Source: CAZHGD01 sp964531735 | GTDB lineage: Bacteria; Armatimonadota; UBA10988 | Assembly (NCBI GenBank): GCA_964531735.1 | Contig: CAZHGD010000086.1 | Coordinates: 1 to 30,212 of the forward strand | Reading direction: 5' to 3' | Length of the DNA stretch: 30,212 nucleotides | Part shown: piece after piece, positions 24,497 to 30,212 of the stretch | Layout of the letters: the number at the start of each line of letters is the position of its first letter | Position numbering within the stretch: the stretch's first letter is position 1 | The notes under the pieces: model-generated | What the model saw: the letters and a program-made list of their open reading frames with translations, nothing else | What the model was told of the DNA's origin: nothing | The model's database searches: none | Made by a program: the position numbers and the translations under genes

Positions 24497-24819
24497 CTCG
24501 TCTCCTTGGGCACGCTACGGCGTCGGGTGCCTCATCGCCGCTGGAGAGGATTGGCCATCTGTTGCAGAGACCTGCGAGTGAGGCCCGGCGGCTCTCTCCA
24601 GCCGGCAGTGCGAGACGGTACCGCCGTGGCGACAAGACCAGCCTGTGACCACCATGCAGGCAGTTTGCCACAACCGAACGCAGGAGGCCACCACGGCCGT
24701 GACGGCGCGGTGAACCGGCACCGAAGGGGGGCACGCCGGTGGCACCGTTCCAGCGCTATGCGACCGGGCATCCGGCTCGTGGCGCCACGCATACTGTCCC
24801 CAGACCGCGTGTGGGCGCT

Positions 24820-24854
24820 AGAATTCTCGGGGACAGTATACCTAACTCGACGAG
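24820..24854 (+). repeat. Left copy of a 35-bp sequence flanking the assembly gap
   Basis: This 35-nt stretch, containing the GGGGACAG core (24829-24848), is identical to 24955-24989 on the other side of the Ns. It ends just past the centre of the palindrome, where short-read assemblies often break. Confidence 0.9.
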
Positions 24855-24954
24855 NNNNNNNNNNNNNNNNNNNNNNNNNNNNNNNNNNNNNNNNNNNNNN
24901 NNNNNNNNNNNNNNNNNNNNNNNNNNNNNNNNNNNNNNNNNNNNNNNNNNNNNN
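24855..24954. other. Assembly gap of exactly 100 Ns
   Basis: A run of 100 unknown bases, a common default scaffold-gap size. Because both flanks carry the same 35 bp, the real distance may be zero (overlapping contig ends) or the region may hold further repeats. Confidence 0.98.
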
Positions 24955-24960
24955 AGAATT

Positions 24961-25009
24961 CTCGGGGACAGTATACCTAACTCGACGAGTTAGGTATACT
25001 GTCCCCGAG
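24961..25009. repeat. Perfect 49-nt palindromic repeat (24-nt arms, 1-nt centre)
   Basis: The left arm 24961-24984 and right arm 24986-25009 are exact reverse complements around a single A. The arms are identical in sequence to the outer arms of the cluster at 18503-18635. It lies 78 nt upstream of the beta-helix start codon. Confidence 0.95.
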
Positions 25010-25087
25010 TGTCGGTGTCGAGATGGCGAGCGGCTGAAGGACCCGCCACCGTCCGGCGCGAAGTGCGCCTGCGTCGGGAGAGCCGTC

Positions 25088-27568
25088 ATGCGCACGTTGT
25101 GGTGCTGCACCATCGCCGCCCTGTCCGCCGCGTCCGGGATGGCCGCCGAGGCCGTGACCATTCACGTGGCGCTCAACGGGCGCGACACCTGGACCGGTGC
25201 CTTGCCGGCGCCGAACGCGGCCGGCACCGACGGGCCGTTGGCCACGCCGGCGCGGGCGCAGCAGGTGGTGCGCGCGCTGAAGCAGCGCGGGCCGCTGGCC
25301 GCGCCGGTGACTGTGGAACTGCACGGCGGTACCTGGTACCTGCCCGAGACGCTGACGCTCACGCCCGAGGACTCGGGCACCGCCGCATGCCCGATCACCT
25401 GGCGCGCGGCGCCGGGCGAAGCGGCGACGCTCAGTGGCGGCCGGGCGATCACCGGCTGGCAGGTCAGCACCGTTGGCGGCCAGACGCGCTGGACCGTGGC
25501 GCTGCCCGAGGTGCGCGCCGGCACCTGGCGGTTCAGCCAGTTGACCATCCACCGCGTCGGTGAGCCGTGCGGCACGCGGCGGTACCGGCCGACCAAGGGC
25601 ATGTTGGCCATCGCCGACACCACTTGGTCGCCCGCGCGCAAGAGCGCCCCGCACCGCGCCGCGCAGCCGGACTTCGTCTACTTCCCCGGCGACCTCCAGA
25701 AGTGGTCCAACCTCGGTGACATCGAGGTCCATGCGCTGCACGGCTGGAGCGCCTCGCGGCTGAAGATCGAGAGCCTCGACGAGGCCCACCGTATCGTGCG
25801 CTTCACCTCGGTGCCGACCTTCCGCATCGGCAGTTGGTACCGCGACGAGCGCAACCCGTACTACGTCGAGAACGTGAAGGAGCTGCTCCAGGAGCCCGGC
25901 CAGTGGTACCTGGACCGGCCGACCGGGACGCTGACCTATCTGCCGCTGCCGGGCGAGACGCCGGACAACGTCACCGTGGTGGCACCGCGACTGGAGCAGG
26001 TGGTGGCCTGCCGCGGGCAGCAGGACGGCGCCAAGCTGGTGTCGCACGTGGTGTTCAGCGGGTTGACCTTCGCGCACACTTCGTGGCTGGTGCCGGCCGA
26101 GGGCTACGATGTGTCGCAGGGCCAGCCGGCGCTGCCCGCCGCGGTCGAAGTCACCTTCGGCCGCGACGTGCGGTTCGAGCGCTGCCAGGTGGCGCACACC
26201 GGCGCCTACGGCATCGGTCTAGGCCGCGGCTGCCAGGACTGCGCGGTGCTCGGCTGCCTGCTCTATGACTTGGACGGCGGCGGCGTGAAGGTCGGCGAGC
26301 AGAAGCTCGACCGCAAGGCCGTGCCCCCGGTGCTGCCGGTGGGCAACCGCGTGGAGAACAACACCATCTGCCACACCGGGCAAGGCCACTACTCGGCCAA
26401 CAGCATCTGGTGCGGCGTGGTGAAGGGCACGCGCATCCGCCACAACGAGGTATCGTACAACCCGTACACCGGCATCGCGGTGGGCTGGTGCTGGGACCCG
26501 CAGCCGTCGTCGTGCGGCGACAACCTGATTGAGGCCAACCACGTCCACCACATCATGCAGGTGGTGCAGGACGGCGGCGGCATCTACACGCTGGGGCGGC
26601 AACCCGGCACCATCATCCGGGGCAACCTGATCCACGACAGTCTGCCCGGCCCGTTCGCGTCGTCGCCCGGCCAGCTCGGGCTGTACTTCGATGAGGGCAG
26701 CAGCGGCTTCCGCGTGGAGGACAACATTCAGTACCGCGTGAGCTACCACCCGGAGCGGATCAACCACAACCAGAACCGGCCCGAGGACCACACCCTCGGC
26801 ACCAACTACCTCGACGTGGCACCGGACAACCCGAAGTACCCGCGGGCGATTGCCGACCGCGCCGGGGTCGAACCGGACTTCCGCTGGCCGCTGCTGGCCA
26901 ACCTGCGGTTCACGCCGGAGCCGATCACCACCATGCGGCTGGCCAGCTACCCGACGCCGCCGGTCAGCTTCGCCCTCGACTTCGAGGAAGTGCCGCTCGG
27001 CGAGTGCCCGCGGCACTTCGGCCGCCAGGGCACCACGGCGCAGGCCACGATCGGCGTCACCGACGAGGTCGCGGCCGGCGGTCGGCGCTGCCTCAAGTTC
27101 CAGGCTCGCGCCGGCCTGCCGAAGCCGTTCTACCCCTACCTGAACCGCACCGGCTGGCAAGTGGCCAAGGGCCCGGTCACGCTGTCGTTCGACCTGCGCC
27201 GCCCGGCGACCAGCCCGGGCCGACTGTGGTTCGAGCTGCGCGACTACGACACCAAGCAGCAGGGCGAGTACTTCGCCGGTCCGTCGCTCGGGCTCGAGGC
27301 CGACGGCCGGCTGATGGTGGCGGGCCAGCGGTTGGTCACGCTACCGGCCGACGCCTGGGCCAAGGTGACCATTGAGTTCGCCTTGGGACCGGGCGCGCCG
27401 AGGGTGTGGACGGTGACGGTGAAGCTGCCCGACGGCACCACGCAGACACAGCGCGCGGCTTTCGCGAGCCTGCGGTTCGCCCAGCTCACCGCGCTGATCA
27501 TGTCGGCCGGGTCGCCGGTCGACGGCGTGGTCTACGTGGACAACCTGGCGCTGACCGTGGCCGAGTGA
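25088..27568 (+). CDS. Secreted right-handed beta-helix protein, probable glycosidase or lyase (GH141-like)
   Basis: An 826-aa exported protein. Residues 1-~20 are a signal peptide (LWCCTIAALSAASGMAAEA). Residues ~22-110 have the start typical of secreted beta-helix glycosidases (IHVALNGRDTWTGA, GPLATPARAQQVVRALKQ, ELHGGTWYLPETLTL). Parallel beta-helix repeats run through ~330-560 (VRFERCQVAHTGAYGIGLGR, NRVENNTICHTG, TRIRHNEVSYNPYTGIAVG, NLIEANHVHHIM). Residues ~620-826 look like a beta-sandwich of the laminin-G/concanavalin type and end in VVYVDNLAL. The overall plan resembles GH141 and related pectin- or fucoside-acting enzymes; I cannot fix the activity. GGGAGAG lies 5 nt before ATG 25088. 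The frame stays open upstream through the gap and repeats, but that part is not coding. Confidence 0.82.
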   Translation: MRTLWCCTIAALSAASGMAAEAVTIHVALNGRDTWTGALPAPNAAGTDGPLATPARAQQVVRALKQRGPLAAPVTVELHGGTWYLPETLTLTPEDSGTAACPITWRAAPGEAATLSGGRAITGWQVSTVGGQTRWTVALPEVRAGTWRFSQLTIHRVGEPCGTRRYRPTKGMLAIADTTWSPARKSAPHRAAQPDFVYFPGDLQKWSNLGDIEVHALHGWSASRLKIESLDEAHRIVRFTSVPTFRIGSWYRDERNPYYVENVKELLQEPGQWYLDRPTGTLTYLPLPGETPDNVTVVAPRLEQVVACRGQQDGAKLVSHVVFSGLTFAHTSWLVPAEGYDVSQGQPALPAAVEVTFGRDVRFERCQVAHTGAYGIGLGRGCQDCAVLGCLLYDLDGGGVKVGEQKLDRKAVPPVLPVGNRVENNTICHTGQGHYSANSIWCGVVKGTRIRHNEVSYNPYTGIAVGWCWDPQPSSCGDNLIEANHVHHIMQVVQDGGGIYTLGRQPGTIIRGNLIHDSLPGPFASSPGQLGLYFDEGSSGFRVEDNIQYRVSYHPERINHNQNRPEDHTLGTNYLDVAPDNPKYPRAIADRAGVEPDFRWPLLANLRFTPEPITTMRLASYPTPPVSFALDFEEVPLGECPRHFGRQGTTAQATIGVTDEVAAGGRRCLKFQARAGLPKPFYPYLNRTGWQVAKGPVTLSFDLRRPATSPGRLWFELRDYDTKQQGEYFAGPSLGLEADGRLMVAGQRLVTLPADAWAKVTIEFALGPGAPRVWTVTVKLPDGTTQTQRAAFASLRFAQLTALIMSAGSPVDGVVYVDNLALTVAE

Positions 27569-27584
27569 CGGGTCGAGACACCCG

Positions 27585-27609
27585 CGTGCCGGGCAGCGTT
27601 GGCGGCACG
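27585..27609 (+). terminator. Possible terminator hairpin after the beta-helix gene
   Basis: CGTGCCG (27585-27591) and CGGCACG (27603-27609) form a perfect 7-bp stem with an 11-nt loop, 17 nt after the stop. No T-tract follows, so intrinsic termination is uncertain. A promoter for the next gene begins immediately afterwards. Confidence 0.35.
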
Positions 27610-27615
27610 GGCTGG

Positions 27616-27644
27616 TTGACGCCACCTGCCCGCACGGCTATACT
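27616..27644 (+). promoter_or_regulatory. Sigma70-type promoter for the lapA-like/recJ unit
   Basis: TTGACG (27616-27621), a 17-nt spacer and TATACT (27639-27644). The start of transcription would be ~27651, about 27 nt before ATG 27678. Spacing is ideal and both hexamers match consensus at five of six positions. Confidence 0.65.
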
Positions 27645-27677
27645 CGCGCCATCATTCCGGTGCGATTGTAGGCCCCC

Positions 27678-28181
27678 ATGAGAGCTGGACGGCTGAGTCT
27701 TCCATCGCTGTTCGTGATCCTCCCGGTGCTGGTCTTCGTCGTCCTGGTGTGGGTCAACTGGGGACCCGTGAAGACCGTCGGTGAGGGGGCCGAGCAGGTG
27801 CTGCGCGTGCGCATCGGTGGCGGCCTGGCCGTCGAGGCCACGCTCGCCCATCTGCTCATGGGCACCTTCTGCTTCGGGCTGCTGATGGGCCTGCTGGCGG
27901 CCTTCATCGCCATCAGCCGGCGACTGACCGAGTTGGCCGAGCAGATCGAGGCGCTGCAGCACGACAAGCGTCGGTTGGGTGCGGCCAACCGGGCGCTGGA
28001 GGCGGCGCTGCCGGTGCTACGCGAACGCTATGACCAGGCCATCGGCGCACTGGACCCGGTCGTCCAGTATGGCGAGCCGGGCGTCGACGGCGTCGGCGAG
28101 GTGGTGCCGGTGGCGCCGCTGGCCATCGAGGACGCCGAGGCGCGCCGGCAGGCCCGCGAACAGGCCGCACACGGCAACTGA
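27678..28181 (+). CDS. LapA-like (DUF1049-type) inner-membrane protein
   Basis: A 167-aa protein with two membrane spans, ~10-27 (LFVILPVLVFVVLVWVNW) and ~57-79 (HLLMGTFCFGLLMGLLAAFI). A coiled-coil-like, charged cytoplasmic helix follows (SRRLTELAEQIEALQHDKRR, ~80-115), and then an acidic tail. Two spans followed by a coiled coil is the plan of the LapA/YciS family, which in E. coli works with LapB in control of lipopolysaccharide synthesis. Here the sequence match is weak and no LapB-type TPR gene is nearby, so the name is tentative. The start is ATG 27678 with only a poor ribosome site. RecJ starts 2 nt after the stop, so the two are cotranscribed. Confidence 0.6.
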   Translation: MRAGRLSLPSLFVILPVLVFVVLVWVNWGPVKTVGEGAEQVLRVRIGGGLAVEATLAHLLMGTFCFGLLMGLLAAFIAISRRLTELAEQIEALQHDKRRLGAANRALEAALPVLRERYDQAIGALDPVVQYGEPGVDGVGEVVPVAPLAIEDAEARRQAREQAAHGN

Positions 28182-28183
28182 CC

Positions 28184-29899
28184 ATGCGACGAACGCACTG
28201 GCGTGCCCTCCCCAGTCGCCGCGACGAAGCCCGCGCCTGGCAGCAACGGCACCAACTGCACCCGGTGGTGGCGCACATTCTGCTCAACCGCGGCATTGAC
28301 GAAGCAGCCGTGGCCGACTTCCTCGGCGCGTCGCCGGCCCTCTGCGGTGACCCGGCCACCCTCAAGGACGTGGACCGCGCCGCCGAACGCCTGGCGCAGG
28401 CGGTGCGGCGCGGCGAGAAGGTCGTCATCCATGGCGACTACGACGCCGACGGCACCTGCGGCGGCGCGCTGCTCACCCGCTTTCTCCGCGCGCGTGACGT
28501 GCCGCTGGCCTACTACGTGCCCGACCGCTTCGACGAGGGCTACGGCGTCCACGCGCCGGCGGTCCTGGAGATCATCCGCAAGCACAAGCCGAAGCTGATG
28601 GTGACCGTCGACTGCGGCATCTCGTCGGCGGCCGAGATCGAGACCGCGGTGGCGCTGGGTACCGAGGTGATCGTCACCGATCACCACCAGGTGCCGGAGC
28701 GCATTCCGAGCGTCCCGGCGGTCAATCCGCATCGCGCCGACTGCGACTATCCGTTCAAGGAGCTGTCCGGCACCGCGGTGGCTTACCAGCTCTGTCGCGT
28801 GACCGCGGGCCTGCTGGGCGAGGATCCGGCGGCGCTCGAGAGCGACCTGCTCGAACTGGTGATGATCGGCACGGTGGCCGACGTCATGCCGCTGGTCGGT
28901 GAGAACCGCTACTACACCCGGCGCGGGCTGGAACTGCTGGCGCAGACCAGCTCGCCCGGTCTGCACGCGCTGTTGCAGACCGCGCGGCTCGGCGAGAAGC
29001 GGCTCACCGCGCGCGATGTGGCGTTCAGTGTCGGGCCACGGCTGAACGCGGCCGGCCGGCTGGAATCGGCCGATCTGGCCTACCGGCTGCTGGTCACCGA
29101 GGACAACGCCGAAGCCTGGGAGCTGGCCGAGCGGCTCGAAGCGCTCAACCGCGAGCGCCGCGAGATCGAGGAGCGGCTGCTCGAAGAGGCCACCGCGCAG
29201 GTCGAGGAGTTCGATCTGGCCGAGCACTGGGGGCTGGTGGTGGCCGGCGACGGGTGGCACGAAGGCGTGCTCGGATTGATCGCGGGCCGGTTGTGCCGGC
29301 AGCACCACCGGCCGGTGCTGGCCATCTCGCTCAACGGCGAGAGCGCCAAGGGCTCGGGCCGCAGCACGCCGGCCGTCAACCTCCACGCCGTGCTGACCGA
29401 GTGCGCGCCGCTGCTGCAGCGCTTCGGCGGCCACCCGCGCGCCGCCGGGTTCAGCTTGGCCAAGGACCAGGTGCCGGCGCTCCGCGAGCGGTTCAACGCC
29501 GTGATCAAGGAGCAGATCACCGAGGACGCGCTGGTCAAAGTCATCGACCTGGAGTGCCCGGTCAAGGCCAGCGCGCTGACCTTGGAGCTGGCCCACGAGA
29601 TCGCGCGGCTGGCGCCGTTCGGCGAGGGCAATCCCGAGCCGCTGCTGGAGATTCGCGGTCTGCGCCTGCGCGAGGCGCGGGCAACGCGCGACGGCCTCCA
29701 TGCGCAACTGCTGTTCCGCATCGAGGACCCGCGGGGCGGACGCGAGCTGAAGGGCTTCTGGCCGCGCATGGGCTGGTACGCCGAGCGCCTGCCGGCCGGG
29801 GCCGAGGTGGCGGTGGCGGCCAGTCTGGGCATCGACACCTGGCAGGGCCGCGAGGCGCCGCAGTTGCTGGTCGAGGACCTGCGCGCCAGCGCAGACTGA
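28184..29899 (+). CDS. recJ: Single-stranded-DNA-specific 5'-3' exonuclease RecJ
   Basis: A 571-aa DHH/DHHA1-family nuclease acting in the RecFOR recombination pathway, base-excision repair and mismatch repair. Motif I VVIHGDYDADGTCGGALL is at 80-97, with the metal-binding Asp residues of DYDADG at 85-90. PDRFDEGYGVH (113-123) and VTVDCGISS (140-148) follow, and the DHH motif TDHHQVPERIP begins at 165. IGTVADVMPLVGENR is the next family motif. The DHHA1 signature FGGHPRAAG is at 414-422, preceded by KGSGRS. A C-terminal OB-like region closes the protein. All core motifs are intact and length is normal. ATG 28184 lies 2 nt after the upstream stop. Confidence 0.96.
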   Translation: MRRTHWRALPSRRDEARAWQQRHQLHPVVAHILLNRGIDEAAVADFLGASPALCGDPATLKDVDRAAERLAQAVRRGEKVVIHGDYDADGTCGGALLTRFLRARDVPLAYYVPDRFDEGYGVHAPAVLEIIRKHKPKLMVTVDCGISSAAEIETAVALGTEVIVTDHHQVPERIPSVPAVNPHRADCDYPFKELSGTAVAYQLCRVTAGLLGEDPAALESDLLELVMIGTVADVMPLVGENRYYTRRGLELLAQTSSPGLHALLQTARLGEKRLTARDVAFSVGPRLNAAGRLESADLAYRLLVTEDNAEAWELAERLEALNRERREIEERLLEEATAQVEEFDLAEHWGLVVAGDGWHEGVLGLIAGRLCRQHHRPVLAISLNGESAKGSGRSTPAVNLHAVLTECAPLLQRFGGHPRAAGFSLAKDQVPALRERFNAVIKEQITEDALVKVIDLECPVKASALTLELAHEIARLAPFGEGNPEPLLEIRGLRLREARATRDGLHAQLLFRIEDPRGGRELKGFWPRMGWYAERLPAGAEVAVAASLGIDTWQGREAPQLLVEDLRASAD

Positions 29900-29909
29900 G
29901 GCACGCGCC

Positions 29910-30212
29910 ATGTCACGCCGCCGGCCGACGCCACCGCCCGAGCCGCCCCTTGAGCCGCGCCGACCACTCGACTGGCGCCAACTGCCCCTCCCCGGCGTGG
30001 CCATCGCGCTGTGCGGGCTGCTGCTGCCGTTCTGGGGCACCGGCCTGCCGTTCGACGAACCGCCGTCGCCGGAAGCCTACGCGGGACGCGTCGGCTTGCT
30101 GCTGTTGCTGCTCGTGGCCGCGCTGGCGGCGGGCGGCGGCGAGCCCCGCCGGCCGACGGGCTGGTGGGCGCTGGTGGCACTGTGCGCCTGGGGCGCGCTG
30201 GCCACCGTGCTG
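29910..30212 (+). CDS. Start of an unidentified multi-pass membrane protein (truncated by window end)
   Basis: ATG 29910, 10 nt after the recJ stop, opens a frame that reads 101 codons to the window edge without a stop. The first ~28 residues are basic and Pro-rich (MSRRRPTPPPEPPLEPRR). Three hydrophobic segments follow: ~29-44 (PGVAIALCGLLLPFWG), ~60-75 (GRVGLLLLLLVAALAA) and ~84-101 (GWWALVALCAWGALATVL). A polymerase/ligase-type or PMT-like membrane protein is possible, but nothing in this portion identifies it. Confidence 0.7.
   Translation, partial: MSRRRPTPPPEPPLEPRRPLDWRQLPLPGVAIALCGLLLPFWGTGLPFDEPPSPEAYAGRVGLLLLLLVAALAAGGGEPRRPTGWWALVALCAWGALATVL

Larger units (their letters stand above)
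24497..25087. other. Divergent intergenic region, 591 nt including a 100-N gap
   Basis: Between the minus-strand sensor operon and the plus-strand beta-helix gene. From 24508 to 24790 I see no gene, RNA or convincing promoter. A truncated repeat core (ATACTGTCCCC) lies at 24791-24801, then the repeat copies and the gap at 24820-25009. GGGAGAG at 25076-25082 is the beta-helix ribosome site. Confidence 0.7.

Noticed and set aside
24497..24790. tRNA or other structured RNA in the large intergenic region
   Set aside because: I could not find a cloverleaf, a CCA-ended acceptor stem or any known RNA motif by eye.
24506..25087. N-terminal extension of the beta-helix protein across the N gap
   Set aside because: It runs through Ns and repeat sequence; the signal peptide and GGGAGAG site fix the start at 25088.
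28028..30040. Minus-strand open frame of 670 codons opposite recJ
   Set aside because: All RecJ motifs lie on the plus strand; the minus frame is a low-complexity shadow.

Overview
The window is a GC-rich stretch of an uncultured-looking environmental bacterium, apparently a scaffold from a draft or metagenome assembly (it contains one run of exactly 100 Ns). The gene content is typical of polysaccharide-degrading lineages such as Planctomycetota/PVC relatives, Hydrogenedentota or Armatimonadota: a GH2 glycosidase, a heparinase II/III-type lyase with a carbohydrate-binding module, a twin-arginine-exported Cys-type sulfatase, a secreted beta-helix protein, two Gfo/Idh/MocA oxidoreductases and a PIG-L deacetylase. 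No marker here fixes the phylum; this is inference from gene content.

Layout. 1-3268 (-): a large secreted GH2-like glycosidase whose 3' end lies outside the window. 3379-7047 (+): stand-alone Lon N-terminal domain protein, Gfo/Idh/MocA oxidoreductase, SAM hydrolase (DUF62) and an overlapping FG-GAP-type lipoprotein. 7303-9185 (-): PIG-L deacetylase and a second Gfo/Idh/MocA enzyme. 9299-13350 (+): heparinase II/III-like protein overlapping trmFO. 13524-18450 (+): a seven-gene cluster with its own promoter: a small ORF, an M48 metallopeptidase, four small proteins with N-terminal membrane anchors and an AAA+ ATPase. 18783-20381 (+): sulfatase. 20456-24496 (-): membrane-anchored sugar-binding protein and a hybrid histidine kinase. 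25088-27568 (+): secreted beta-helix protein. 27678-30212 (+): LapA-like membrane protein, recJ and the start of an unidentified membrane protein.

The most interesting part is the M48/AAA+ cluster. The C-terminus of the peptidase and the C-termini of three of the small membrane proteins share one roughly 60-70 residue module (VEVEV strand, RL..., LP-x-E-x-R, then a hydrophobic strand), and two of the small genes are tandem paralogues. The cluster is preceded by a good sigma70-type promoter whose spacer contains a perfect 14-bp palindrome. This looks like a split, membrane-associated unfoldase/protease machine under repressor control. I do not recognise it as a named system.

The second notable feature is a family of palindromic repeats with the core GGGGACAGTATACCTAACTC. 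They form nested inverted repeats at 18503-18650 and a perfect palindrome at 24961-25009. The N gap sits inside the second site and is flanked by an identical 35-bp sequence on each side, so it is probably an assembly artefact.
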